Assembly: GCF_009882945.1 (NCBI RefSeq)
Contig: NZ_WTUY01000004.1
Span: forward strand, 1-64,000
Direction: 5' to 3'
DNA length: 64,000 bases
Origin: Alcanivorax sp. DP30
GTDB lineage: Bacteria; Pseudomonadota; Gammaproteobacteria; Pseudomonadales; Alcanivoracaceae
In this document: piece by piece, positions 1 to 7,934 of the stretch
Position numbering within the stretch: the stretch's first letter is position 1
How the letters are laid out: every line of letters starts with the position of its first letter
Notes under the pieces: generated by a model
What the model was told of the DNA's origin: nothing
The model's database searches: none
Seen by the model: the letters and a program-made list of their open reading frames with translations, nothing else
Program-made: the position numbers and the translations under genes

Positions 1-91
1 CCGACACAGCGCCAACGGCCACCTCAGCCCGGAAGCGTTTGAGGCACAACAAGCTGCTTAAAAGCGTGTCCGAAAGTCCTGGGCAGGATCA
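1..91 (+). mobile_element. IS3-family insertion sequence, right end only
   Basis: Only the last 91 bases of the element are in the window. They hold the 3' end of a transposase frame (stop at 59-61) and the terminal inverted repeat. Read on the minus strand from 91, the repeat begins TGATCCTGCCCAGGAC and continues into GGACACGC, which fits the TGATC...CCCA...GGACAC ends of the IS3/IS51 group. The element ends at 91; base 92 belongs to the interrupted gene. The left end and the rest of the transposase lie outside the window, so the exact member and the target duplication cannot be seen. Confidence 0.8.
2..61 (+). CDS. IS3-family transposase OrfB, C-terminal fragment
   Basis: The frame is open from the window edge and ends with residues RHSANGHLSPEAFEAQQAA. 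The H-S-x-x-G-x-L-S-P-x-x-F/Y-E pattern is the usual C-terminal tail of IS3-family DDE integrase subunits (rve core), just after the catalytic glutamate region. Only about 19 residues are visible, so the assignment rests on this tail plus the adjoining terminal repeat. The gene appears to end normally, with its stop a few bases before the inverted repeat, and the element could be intact to the left. Confidence 0.75.
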   Translation, partial: RHSANGHLSPEAFEAQQAA

Positions 92-853
92 TTCTTTCAC
101 TGGCCCCATAGCCGCAATTTCAGCATAGATCATATTCACCAAGGTTCGAGCCACCCAGCCCCTCATTGAAGCGGGGATTCCCTGCATATGAAGACGCGCA
201 CCATTCTGTAAAAGATCATCAACCCTCAAGGGCGATTCATGCTCGAAAATAGCGCATGCAGCCAATACATCAACACGGTTTATCAAGCCATCAAAAATCT
301 GCCTTTCCCTGCTGCTTTCGGCCTCGTCTTTCTTCTCAAGAAGAAGATCTCTCAAATCAGAAGGCCGAATACTCTTTGCAGCCGCAGCGGGGGAATCGGA
401 AGCGCTTTCCGTAATCCCCAGGCGCCGCCACAACTCCATGATCGCTGATCGCAGAACGTTGATTTGACCATCTCCAAGCTTTCGCCTCCCCGTCGCTTCA
501 ATGGCTCTGACCGCGTTTTCCAGGCACCCTCTCAGACCAAAGACCTCCAATGCCAAGGGCGTTGGCTCCAGAAATCTGATCGAACATTCACCGGAAGCTC
601 CATCTCCAAGATGCAGCGTCCTGATCCCTGATATAGCCAAGTCATCATGAAAATCGAAAATCACTACCGGCACCTTCGAACAGAACAGGTATGATGCGAT
701 AAATTTGGCTACGGTCGACTTCCCCATGCCAGATGATCCGGTGATCTCGACATGCCCGTTGGCACATAGTCCTGGAAAAAATCCCAACCCACGACCGGAC
801 AAAGCATCAATGCCGATATTAATAGGCGGAACCTGAATGGACCGAATCACCAT
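89..853 (-). pseudogene. P-loop ATPase (HerA/FtsK-like), truncated by the IS element
   Basis: The 254 residues begin with a nucleotide-binding fold. A Walker A GSSGMGKST sits at about residues 39-47, followed by a VVIFDFHDD strand like that after the P-loop of HerA/VirB4/FtsK-type DNA-pumping ATPases. The frame stops shortly after a segment (RGWVARTLVNMIYAEI) that in such proteins precedes the Walker B strand, so the second half of the ATPase core is missing. The stop TGA at 89-91 is the first three bases of the IS3 terminal repeat, so the truncation comes from the insertion. It overlaps the end of the upstream gene by 7 bases and probably belongs to its operon. The family assignment is tentative; a Zot-like or generic island ATPase is also possible. 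Confidence 0.65.
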
Positions 854-1962
854 TTCTCACCCCCACTATCGACAACGTTTGGCACAGTCTTAGCCAAGCG
901 CCGAATTTGTGCCCCTTTAATTATCCTGATCTGCCGGTGCTTTTTCCCGTTACCATTTGCACGTAGTTTCTGGCTGAATTCAGCGAAGCGCGTAACAGCA
1001 GCTTCCAGGAGCTGCTGCCGGGCATGATCGCCCTGAACATCAACAGGAGAAGCAACATCTATGAAGTTCAACCCTGACCACTTCGATAATGTGGCAGCAA
1101 ATGGCTTGTCGGTTGCGCACAGAAAACTACCTTCCCCATCCGTCACATTATCTCGCCAGTAGCAGCCAAGGTTAGTCGCCCGCTCCCCGGCTCCAGGTTT
1201 GAGCAACAGCATACCGCTGATATGGAATCCCTTGTGGTCGCTCAATTCCACAGAAAAGATAGCCACCAGAATGCAGTGAGATGCAGAGTGATGCCGAATC
1301 CCATTTGCAAACTTTTTATAAGCAGCGTCGGTATCAGCTAATGCCTTCCGCATCCTGAACTCCGGCTTCCATGACAAATCGATCAAGGCAATTTCGGCCT
1401 TATCGCACTGCCGAAAACACTGCCTGACAGGCTGCATCACGGAGTGATAACGCCGCTTGGCATTGCCCGCAGCGTTATAGCATCGCTTTCCATGAGCCTG
1501 GCTAATGACAGTCCTTCGGTAACAGTCAACGCATTCACTCATGTTGTCGACGACTTCTTTCGTCAGGGCATACCTACCTGGCCGAATATCTACCAATGCA
1601 GAAAATCTGGGACACTCAAGTAATTCCAACCATGCTTTCATGTCTGGCAGGAGGTCATACCGCCTTATGACACTGCGGTTTATTTTCAAGATCTTGACCA
1701 CCGAAAAGTAATCCTTACCAGGGACCATCCGCTTACGGCCATTAGCTGACTGACTCTCTACCGCGATTTGGATATCTTCGCCGGCACGGATCTTGTCTGT
1801 TACCGCTTCCAAGTAGGAATATGCATCCAAAATTTCGCTCTGCCCATCTAGGCAAAAAGCGTTCTCCTTCGCGCTATCCCACATGTCTTGGATGGCAAGC
1901 AGCTTTCTTGCAGAACAAGCTGTCCGTCTCTGTAACGATGAGAAAACATGACTAATCACCAT
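847..1962 (-). CDS. YagK/YfjJ-type (inovirus Gp2-like) island protein
   Basis: The protein is about 371 residues. I place the start at the ATG at 1962, which overlaps the end of the AlpA-type gene by 11 bases; the open frame extends 13 codons further up but inside that gene. The C-terminal half carries features of the YagK/YfjJ C-terminal domain, also called inovirus Gp2: a histidine-led strand (HISGMLLLKPG) and then the motif LGCYWRDNVTDGEGSFLCA, which fits the family's G-x-Y-W ... G-x-G-x-F-x-C signature. Relatives occur in CP4-type cryptic prophages beside AlpA and in filamentous phages, where a replication role is suspected but not established. It overlaps the downstream ATPase gene by 7 bases, which suggests one transcript. 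Confidence 0.55.
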   Translation of the reverse strand: MVISHVFSSLQRRTACSARKLLAIQDMWDSAKENAFCLDGQSEILDAYSYLEAVTDKIRAGEDIQIAVESQSANGRKRMVPGKDYFSVVKILKINRSVIRRYDLLPDMKAWLELLECPRFSALVDIRPGRYALTKEVVDNMSECVDCYRRTVISQAHGKRCYNAAGNAKRRYHSVMQPVRQCFRQCDKAEIALIDLSWKPEFRMRKALADTDAAYKKFANGIRHHSASHCILVAIFSVELSDHKGFHISGMLLLKPGAGERATNLGCYWRDNVTDGEGSFLCATDKPFAATLSKWSGLNFIDVASPVDVQGDHARQQLLEAAVTRFAEFSQKLRANGNGKKHRQIRIIKGAQIRRLAKTVPNVVDSGGEKW

Positions 1963-2224
1963 GATTATCTCCCGTGACGTCGGCCAAATAATCTGCCACA
2001 TCTTGCGCCCGCCAGCGGGTACAGTTCCCTCCCAGCCTTATCGGCTGTGGAAATTCGGGAATAAAGTGCTTCCCGTTGCAATCAACCCAAGCCCACAGCG
2101 TGCTCACTCCGATCCCCAATTCCTCAGCCAGATCTTTGGCTGACAGCATAGTGAGGCCGGTTAGCGGCTTTGGTGCTTCACCTGCGCAAACAGATGGCGG
2201 CGCAGCAATCAATCGAGTATTCAT
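1952..2224 (-). CDS. AlpA-family transcriptional regulator
   Basis: This is a 90-residue protein if it starts at the ATG at 2224, which has a strong GGAGGT ribosome site four bases upstream; the longer frame to 2269 lacks one. The central part (LSAKDLAEELGIGVSTLWAW) is a MerR/excisionase-like helix-turn-helix, followed by FPQPIRLGGNCTRW and a C-terminal DVADYL helix, the standard layout of AlpA proteins. AlpA of CP4-57 activates excision of its element. Here it is the first gene of the three-gene island operon, so it may control the operon or excision. The target site is unknown. Confidence 0.8.
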   Translation of the reverse strand: MNTRLIAAPPSVCAGEAPKPLTGLTMLSAKDLAEELGIGVSTLWAWVDCNGKHFIPEFPQPIRLGGNCTRWRAQDVADYLADVTGDNHGD

Positions 2225-2990
2225 TAAACCTCCAAAATACTGCGCCAAACGACACCATTCCCAAGGCAAAGTAATGCCATAAGAATTGTGCCTACGCTCA
2301 GCGCAGCGCAGCCAAATTCCTCAGAACGACCACAAGGTCGCAATCCAATATAATTTTGTGTTTGACTGGAAGTTCACGCTTCGCGTGAAACCAATACTAG
2401 GGAGGGCGACTTATTGCTGATGGATGCCACTTCCATTCAGGCTGCGCTGTTGAAAAGACATTAAATGTCTGTAGTGTTCTGCCAACACCGCGTTAATCAG
2501 GTGCAGGAGGACTTAGCTATCTGTGGCGATGCCAAGCCAAGAAAAAACTACTGCATTCCCAGCCACGACGTCAAGCCTTAAAAACAACGCACCCAAAAAA
2601 ATCCTGAATTCAATGTACGATTTATGCAGATTCAATGATTTTTGGGGGAATTAGTTTTTTGCCGAGCGTTCATGGAAGTCTAGCCACAGCAAAATGCCTG
2701 CTCGTCTCCCTTCACAAGAAGACCAGCGGACGACTAGATAGAAAGCCGATATCACGTGATTGCTAGCACGGTCACAATGTAGTCATCTGATCGGCTAGGT
2801 GACACTCCCTGCTCTCCCACACCAAAGGGCCTGCCCCCCATCCTCTCAAAGCCATGCCCCTGGGTCGCTTATTCTGTGGATAAGCCCCTCGCCTCCCTGA
2901 TCGAGCAGGTGGCACAAGGTGGCAAGAATGGTATGATCCACACCCTTCGCTGCTCTCCAAATTTGGATATAGTCAGCGAAAGAGGATTTA
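2225..2990. other. Non-coding island DNA with several short hairpins
   Basis: I see no convincing gene in about 770 bp. It holds a 7-bp hairpin TTCACGC-ttc-GCGTGAA at 2373-2389, a GACC/GGTC hairpin near 2329-2340, a 15-bp palindrome AGACATTAAATGTCT at 2456-2470, and a short direct repeat of GGTGGCA around 2908-2926. The stretch is visibly richer in A and T than the DNA beyond 3190. It must include the promoter of the AlpA-type operon and could include an element control or origin region; that function is inference. Confidence 0.5.
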
Positions 2991-3036
2991 GGTGAATGAC
3001 GACACCTTCATGCGTCAGAAATTTTACAAACCCGCT

Positions 3037-3056
3037 TGTTGGTACATGTGTTGGTA
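3037..3056 (+). repeat. Direct repeat TGTTGGTA, possible integrase arm sites
   Basis: Two identical octamers TGTTGGTA start 12 bases apart (3037 and 3049), about 55 bases from the tRNA-like fragment. As I recall, GTTGGTA-type repeats are common near attachment sites of P4-family tyrosine integrases, where they act as arm-type binding sites. Two 8-mers alone are weak evidence; the position next to the putative attachment site gives them weight. Confidence 0.4.
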
Positions 3057-3111
3057 TGAAGCAAAACCGAACTGGGATATCTTTATTTATATCAGACAGT
3101 TACGCACCCTA

Positions 3112-3133
3112 TTTGAGTCCTCTCCTCGCACCA
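3112..3133 (+). other. tRNA 3'-end-like fragment, putative attachment site
   Basis: The 22 bases TTTGAGTCCTCTCCTCGC plus ACCA resemble the T-loop, T-stem, acceptor strand and CCA end of a bacterial tRNA, most like leucine tRNAs ending CTCGCACCA. No matching 5' half lies upstream, and the fragment is one base short of a canonical T-arm plus acceptor strand, so this is not a tRNA gene. A strong terminator follows within 10 bases, as after a real tRNA. I infer the displaced 3' end left by island integration (attR-like). Confidence 0.45.
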
Positions 3134-3139
3134 ATTTCG

Positions 3140-3168
3140 AAAGGGCTCCCAAACGGGGGCCCTTTTTC
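3140..3168 (+). terminator. Rho-independent terminator, likely of the displaced tRNA
   Basis: A stem AAAGGGC-TCCC pairs with GGGG-GCCCTTT around an AAAC loop, followed by a T-run. It reads to the right, directly after the tRNA-like fragment and before the small gene at 3214, so it best fits as the original terminator of the tRNA that served as target. Confidence 0.75.
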
Positions 3169-3213
3169 GTTTCAGGCCTACCGTCACCCGTCGTTCGACA
3201 CTGAGAGGTAGCT

Positions 3214-3465
3214 ATGCTCATGACCACCGTTCGCAATCTGTTTGTCGCCAATATGCTGGCCCTGGGCCTTTTCCTGGCGCCGGTTCCCACCTATGCCGCG
3301 GATACAACCGCGAAAACGGCAGACAGCGAGATCCATCCGGCCATCGCCCAGGCCGAGGCCCAGCGGGAAAAGGAAGCCAAGCGAAAGCGTTACCTGCTCC
3401 TGTTCCCCGCCGCCGTCATCGCCATCACCGCCGGGCTGATTCTGGTCACCCGCAACAAACGCTGA
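3214..3465 (+). CDS. Small exported or membrane protein, unknown function
   Basis: The 83-residue protein starts at ATG 3214 with GAGGTAG upstream. It has an N-terminal signal-like segment ending near TYAAD (cleavage possible after YA, about residue 28), a charged middle rich in A, E, K and R (QREKEAKRKR), and a C-terminal hydrophobic helix (LLLFPAAVIAITAGLILV) followed by a basic tail RNKR. This predicts a short periplasmic linker anchored by one helix. I recognise no family. It stands alone between the terminator on its left and an oppositely oriented gene. Confidence 0.6.
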   Translation: MLMTTVRNLFVANMLALGLFLAPVPTYAADTTAKTADSEIHPAIAQAEAQREKEAKRKRYLLLFPAAVIAITAGLILVTRNKR

Positions 3466-3478
3466 TCCCGCGATCCAC

Positions 3479-4135
3479 TTACGGGGCCGCTTCTGCTGAA
3501 GCCGCTCCGTAAGCGCCGCGCCCGGCAACCCCCTGCGCGATCATCCTGCGCAAAAACGGATCCACTTCACTATCACCCACATCGGTAAAATCCGTACTGG
3601 GCCACTCCAACCAGCGCCCGAATGTCTCCGCCGCGGACCTTTTTTTCAGCGCCACCAGCTGCCAGACCTGCTCCCCGTCTGAGATTCTGGCCGGCAAGTC
3701 TGCCGCCTCCACCCACAAAACCCGGCTGACACCACGACCGTATTCAGTCACCGGACAGCCCTGCACAACCCCGGCCAGCTCGACTTCCACGGCATAACCC
3801 AGTGATGCCGGTTCCGGCCACCCAGCCACAGAGCGCCACGCCCTTGCAGTGCCCAACGCCTGCAGATCTTCGGCGGGATACCAGATGGAACGCTGAAAAT
3901 GCGGAAAGGCTCGCAGCAGGGAGGCCCCACCCGCATCCCGGGACCAGACACTGATCACCGCATCCTGCTGCCATGCCACCTGCTGCGGGTCGCGATAGAA
4001 ATCAACACTGTAACGCTGAGTCTGACCATAAACGTCATAGCGGGCATGCAACACCTCGCCCGAGCCCTCCAGGCAAGCAGCCTGAGCAGCTCCTGATAGC
4101 AGCAGGATGCACCCTCTGAGCAATACCGCCAACAT
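3479..4135 (-). CDS. Exported protein of unknown function
   Basis: I start this 218-residue protein at the ATG at 4135, which has GGGAGG seven bases upstream and begins a clear signal peptide (MLAVLLRGCILLLSGAAQA, cleavage before ACLEG). The longer frame to 4213 adds residues without signal character. The mature part holds two cysteines (in ACLEG and QGCPV) that could form a disulfide, and segments such as HARYDVYGQTQRYSVDFYRDPQ that suggest beta-rich structure. No recognised catalytic motif. It may be a periplasmic accessory protein. It converges with the small gene at 3214, with 13 bases between the stops. Confidence 0.7.
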   Translation of the reverse strand: MLAVLLRGCILLLSGAAQAACLEGSGEVLHARYDVYGQTQRYSVDFYRDPQQVAWQQDAVISVWSRDAGGASLLRAFPHFQRSIWYPAEDLQALGTARAWRSVAGWPEPASLGYAVEVELAGVVQGCPVTEYGRGVSRVLWVEAADLPARISDGEQVWQLVALKKRSAAETFGRWLEWPSTDFTDVGDSEVDPFLRRMIAQGVAGRGAYGAASAEAAP

Positions 4136-4383
4136 CCCACCGCCTCCCTGACATCCAATCATTCCGACAAGCGCCCGGCCGACCGTGCCATCACAGGGCA
4201 TATCAGCTTCCACAACTCACCCCGTAATAGTCGCCAGCAATAATGCGCTTGAACGAGTGAATACCCCATCGCACAGAACACCGAAACAAGGTGTCACTCA
4301 AAAAGCACAATGGATTCTTTTATCCCCACCAATTTGAACTGATCTTTTCGACAGTTTTATGTTAGCGCGCATCAATGCATTAA

Positions 4384-4401
4384 TTGTCACTTGCCTGTCA
4401 T
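4384..4401 (+). promoter_or_regulatory. Pho box upstream of the cytochrome-PhoX operon
   Basis: TTGTCAC-TTGC-CTGTCAT matches the PhoB recognition pattern of two CTGTCAT heptamers spaced by four bases at 12 of 14 positions, with a perfect second half. It ends 47 bases before the ATG at 4449. A possible -10 element (TAGCCT) lies about 10 bases downstream, the arrangement of PhoB-dependent promoters. The downstream PhoX-type gene makes phosphate control plausible. Confidence 0.6.
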
Positions 4402-4448
4402 CACTGCTCTCTAGCCTGCCTGCCAAACATTCTTGCCAGGAACCGATC

Positions 4449-6107
4449 ATGAAGCATGCAGTCACGCCCCCCGTCGCAACCTTTCTACTTGCTCTTGTTG
4501 CAATTGCCAGCGTGAGCGGTTGCGACAATGATGGCGGCGACAGCCTGCTTCCCGAGGTAGCCGAAACACAGCGCATCGAGGTCACCAACAACGCCATTAC
4601 CAATTTGGAAGCACCAATCCCTCCGCAGTGCTACACCAAAACCGAAGACCGCTTTAATCCCTGCTACACCTGCCACCAACGCTACCCGTCTGACGAGGAA
4701 AGAATGAACCGGCTGGACGATGGGGCCCTGCAGGGGGGGTATGCCTTCTCCGATGTCGGACTGAGCAACCACTGGTCCAACCTGTTTGTGGATCGTCAGC
4801 AATGGCTTGAACAAGTCAGTGATGAAGCCATCCTGGCCTGGATCAAGCAGGACAATTACCGCGACCTTCCCGCACGACTGAAAGCACAAGACTGGAAAGG
4901 CTTCGTACCGGATCTGAATAATTACGCCAACCCGCAACAAGCCTTTGATGCACAGGGTTTTGCCATGGATGGCAGTGACTGGGTCGCTTTCAACTACAAA
5001 CCGTTCCCCGGCACCTTCTGGCCCACTAACGGTTCCACGGACGATGTCATCATCCGGCTACCCAAGGCATTTCGTGAATTGCGCGGCAAGGAAAATCGCG
5101 ACATATATCTGCTCAATCTTTCCCTGCTGGAAATGGCTATCAAGCAGCTGGACCGCATCTCCATTCCTGCCATGGATGAAACCGTAATCAATACGGACCT
5201 GGACGGTGACGGCATGCTTGAGGAAGGCGTTCGCCAGCTACAAAAACGCGATCATTATCTGGGGGATGCCGCCGATGTCGCTCTGGCCAAACAGCAATAC
5301 CCCACCGGGACAGAATTCATGCACTCGGTTCGCTATGTGGGCATCGACGACAGCGACAACATTGTCGTACCGCCGCGCATGAAGGAGCTGCGTTACATGC
5401 GAAAAATTCGTCAGCTGGATCCCTACGATGTGGACAGCCGTTATGCCCGTGAGCGCAAGGACAAGCGCCTGGGCATGCTGCCTACTTTCATCAACCATTT
5501 TGACGAAGGCATGGAAAATGGCATGGGCTGGATGGTAAGCGGCTTTATTGAAGATTATGACGGAGAGCTGCGCCCGCAGACGTTTGAAGAAAACATGCAA
5601 TGCATGGGTTGCCATGCGGCAGTCGGCACCACCATCGACCAGACGTTCTCCTTTGCCCGCAAGGTCACCGGCGCAGATGGCTGGGGTTATATCAATACCC
5701 GAGACATGCAGGATGCTCCCAGCATCACCGAAACCGAGGGTGAGATTCTCAATTATCTGAAACGCGCCGGGGGCGGCAGTGAATTCCGGGAAAACCCGGA
5801 GATGTTACAGCGCTGGTACCATGCCGACGGCAGCGTCGATGTGGACAAGGTCAGGAGCGCCGATGTCTACACCCTTATTTCCCCATCACGGGAACGCGCC
5901 CTGAAACTGAACAAGGCCTATACCCATATTGTCCGCCACCAGAGCTATATCCGCGGCCGCGACGCCACCTGGCTTCCAGCGGAAAATGTGTTTGAAGAAG
6001 TGGATGCAGGTGAGCCGCCCCTACCGAGAGAGCACCAATATTATGGTTGGGATATACGCCTGAACTGGTCTGCTGGTAGTGAGACACACTCGCAAGCAGC
6101 GCCTTGA
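4449..6107 (+). CDS. Lipoprotein with two cytochrome c heme motifs
   Basis: The protein is 552 residues from the ATG at 4449 (AGGA eight bases upstream); the open frame extends 30 codons further but runs through the Pho box. The N-terminus is a signal peptide ending in a lipobox (ASVSGC), so it should be an envelope lipoprotein. Two CxxCH heme-attachment motifs occur, CYTCH near residue 72 and CMGCH near 384, far apart, which suggests two heme domains or a heme pair closed over the fold. An acidic stretch DTDLDGDGM near residue 245 looks like a calcium loop. I know no function for this family. It shares a Pho-box promoter with the PhoX-type gene, so a role linked to phosphate starvation is inferred. 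Confidence 0.75.
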   Translation: MKHAVTPPVATFLLALVAIASVSGCDNDGGDSLLPEVAETQRIEVTNNAITNLEAPIPPQCYTKTEDRFNPCYTCHQRYPSDEERMNRLDDGALQGGYAFSDVGLSNHWSNLFVDRQQWLEQVSDEAILAWIKQDNYRDLPARLKAQDWKGFVPDLNNYANPQQAFDAQGFAMDGSDWVAFNYKPFPGTFWPTNGSTDDVIIRLPKAFRELRGKENRDIYLLNLSLLEMAIKQLDRISIPAMDETVINTDLDGDGMLEEGVRQLQKRDHYLGDAADVALAKQQYPTGTEFMHSVRYVGIDDSDNIVVPPRMKELRYMRKIRQLDPYDVDSRYARERKDKRLGMLPTFINHFDEGMENGMGWMVSGFIEDYDGELRPQTFEENMQCMGCHAAVGTTIDQTFSFARKVTGADGWGYINTRDMQDAPSITETEGEILNYLKRAGGGSEFRENPEMLQRWYHADGSVDVDKVRSADVYTLISPSRERALKLNKAYTHIVRHQSYIRGRDATWLPAENVFEEVDAGEPPLPREHQYYGWDIRLNWSAGSETHSQAAP

Positions 6108-6189
6108 AACCGCAATAAGTCTATCGTCATTTTTTCATATTCGCTTCCCACAATCAGGGCTCTTAAATTCTCCAACCTGGTGGGAAGCC

Positions 6190-7896
6190 ATGAACATGAT
6201 GTTGAACAAGAAAGCCCTGGCGGTAGCCATCGCTGCAGCCACTCTGGCTGCCTGTGGCGGCAATGACAGCAACGATAATGCAGACAGCACCGCAGGTGCC
6301 AAAGTCACTCGCCTTGCTACTATTCCCAAAGGCGCCGAGCTGACCGGTATCGAAGTCAGCCCCAACGGTGAAGTCTTCTTTAACATCCAGCACCCCTCCG
6401 ACACCTTGCCCAATGGCGAGGACAAGGCTGCAGTTGGCGCCTGGATCGGGGTAGACATCCAGAACCTGCCCACCGACCTTGAGCCGGTCAGCGTGCCCGA
6501 TCCGGATTCCGTTGACGCCATGACCACACGGGTAGCCACTGGCCGCTATCAGGTTCTGGGGCGAGAGGGCGCCACCTTTGCCGGCGGCCTGCCGTTCGGT
6601 CTCGGCCACATTGTCAGTGGCGACGGCAGCAGCTCCATCAAGCAATCCAACAACCCCGACTTCAATGCCTTTATTGCCACCGATGAGGAAGGCAACAGCG
6701 GTTATCTGTTCACCGCCTGGGAAGATCGTCCCGGCGGCATGAGCCGCATGGAACTGAGCAAGGTAGACGAGGAGTGGTTCGTCAACAGTGCCATGGACAT
6801 CGACTTCTCAGGGGTGAAGGGCACCATGATCAACTGTTTCGGTAGCGTCTCTCCCTGGGGCACTCCGCTGACCTCGGAAGAAAACTACGAGGCCGAAAAC
6901 ACCGCCCACTGGAACGACAGCAGCTACTCCGGCGGCTACCCCAGCTACGGCGATGTGCAGAAGATCCAGGACTACCTGGGCGGCACCTTCCCCAACCCAT
7001 ATGACTACGGCTACATCGTGGAAATCACCAACCCCACCGATGCCGCCCCGGTACCCGTGAAGCACTTCACGCTTGGCCGTGTTGCCCACGAAAACCCGAT
7101 CATCATGCCCGACGAGAAGACTGTTTACCTGACGGATGACGGCGGTAACAAGGGGTTCTACAAGTTTGTTGCCGATACCGCTGGCGATCTGTCCTCGGGC
7201 ACCATGTACGCCGCCAAGGCGACCCAGGACGACGAAACCGACAGCAGCATCGCCGGCTTCGATCTGGAATGGATCGAGCTTGGCTCCAGCACCAATGCCG
7301 CTCTGGAAGCCGCCATCGATGAGTACGACGGCATCGATGAAAGCGACTTCGTGACCGACGCCAACAGCTACATCACCGACCAACAGATCAACGACTGGGC
7401 CGAGAGCAAACTGGGTCAGGATCTGGACGGCATGAACGGCATTGCCGCCTCACCGTTCACCGATGACCGCGTGGCCTTCCTGGAAACCCTGAAAGCCGCC
7501 GAAGCGCTGGGCGCCACCGTCGAGTTCAACAAGATGGAAGGCATCAACATCAACTACGCAGGCGCCAAAGACGGCACCATCCCATACATGTACGTGGGGC
7601 TGACCGATATCACTGGTGCCATGACCGATGATACTGGTGATATTCAGGTCTCAAAAAACGCCTGCGGCATCATGTACCGCCTGCCGCTGGAAGCCGACTA
7701 TGATGTCAGCCGCATGGACCCGGTGGTTGCCGGTGGCCCCTATGACAGCACAGCGACCGGCAGTCAGTGCTCCGACGACAATGTCTCCCGCCCGGACAAC
7801 GTCTACGTACTGAACGACGGCCGTGTACTGATGGGCGAAGACACCAGCAAGCATGTCAACAACATGCTCTGGATCTACAACCCGGAAGGCGAATAA
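6190..7896 (+). CDS. PhoX/DUF839-type phosphatase lipoprotein
   Basis: The start is ATG 6190, giving 568 residues; upstream codons in the same frame overlap the previous gene. A signal peptide with lipobox (TLAACGGN) predicts a lipoprotein. The sequence has the DUF839/PhoX beta-propeller signature GSVSPWGTPLTSEENYE, where PhoX proteins carry a calcium/iron-binding glutamate, plus later conserved blocks (HENPIIMPDEKTVYLTDDGG; DGRVLMGEDT). PhoX enzymes are calcium- and iron-dependent alkaline phosphatases that release phosphate from organic esters. Unlike classical Tat-exported PhoX, this one has no twin-arginine motif, so activity is likely but not certain. It lies 82 bases after the heme lipoprotein and ends at a terminator. 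Confidence 0.75.
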   Translation: MNMMLNKKALAVAIAAATLAACGGNDSNDNADSTAGAKVTRLATIPKGAELTGIEVSPNGEVFFNIQHPSDTLPNGEDKAAVGAWIGVDIQNLPTDLEPVSVPDPDSVDAMTTRVATGRYQVLGREGATFAGGLPFGLGHIVSGDGSSSIKQSNNPDFNAFIATDEEGNSGYLFTAWEDRPGGMSRMELSKVDEEWFVNSAMDIDFSGVKGTMINCFGSVSPWGTPLTSEENYEAENTAHWNDSSYSGGYPSYGDVQKIQDYLGGTFPNPYDYGYIVEITNPTDAAPVPVKHFTLGRVAHENPIIMPDEKTVYLTDDGGNKGFYKFVADTAGDLSSGTMYAAKATQDDETDSSIAGFDLEWIELGSSTNAALEAAIDEYDGIDESDFVTDANSYITDQQINDWAESKLGQDLDGMNGIAASPFTDDRVAFLETLKAAEALGATVEFNKMEGININYAGAKDGTIPYMYVGLTDITGAMTDDTGDIQVSKNACGIMYRLPLEADYDVSRMDPVVAGGPYDSTATGSQCSDDNVSRPDNVYVLNDGRVLMGEDTSKHVNNMLWIYNPEGE

Positions 7897-7905
7897 CCCA
7901 CGTCA

Positions 7906-7934
7906 AAAAGGGCGCCAGATTGGCGCCTTTTTTG
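7906..7934 (+). terminator. Terminator of the heme lipoprotein-PhoX operon
   Basis: AAAGGGCGCC pairs with GGCGCCTTTTTT around a short AGATT loop, 10 bases after the PhoX stop codon. Confidence 0.85.

Larger units (their letters stand above)
92..3133. mobile_element. Probable end of a tRNA-integrated genomic island
   Basis: Three minus-strand genes typical of integrated islands (AlpA-type regulator, YagK/YfjJ-type protein, ATPase) are followed by a long non-coding stretch, two TGTTGGTA repeats at 3037-3044 and 3049-3056, and a tRNA-3'-end-like sequence at about 3112-3133 with a terminator immediately after it. This is the layout expected for the far end of an element integrated into a tRNA gene, with the intact tRNA and integrase at the other end, outside the window. 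No integrase is visible, so the boundary is inferred. Confidence 0.5.

Noticed and set aside
89-853. Zot-type filamentous phage assembly ATPase
   Set aside because: The P-loop fits broadly, but I see no Zot-specific motif or membrane segment; the Gp2-like neighbour alone is not enough.
2985-3143. Possible intact tRNA gene ending at the CCA near 3133
   Set aside because: No acceptor 5' strand pairs with the 3' end at tRNA distance, there is no cloverleaf, and the T-arm plus acceptor is one base short.
2772-3211. Small open frames around the putative attachment site
   Set aside because: They overlap one another on both strands, cover the repeats and terminator, and look like no known protein.
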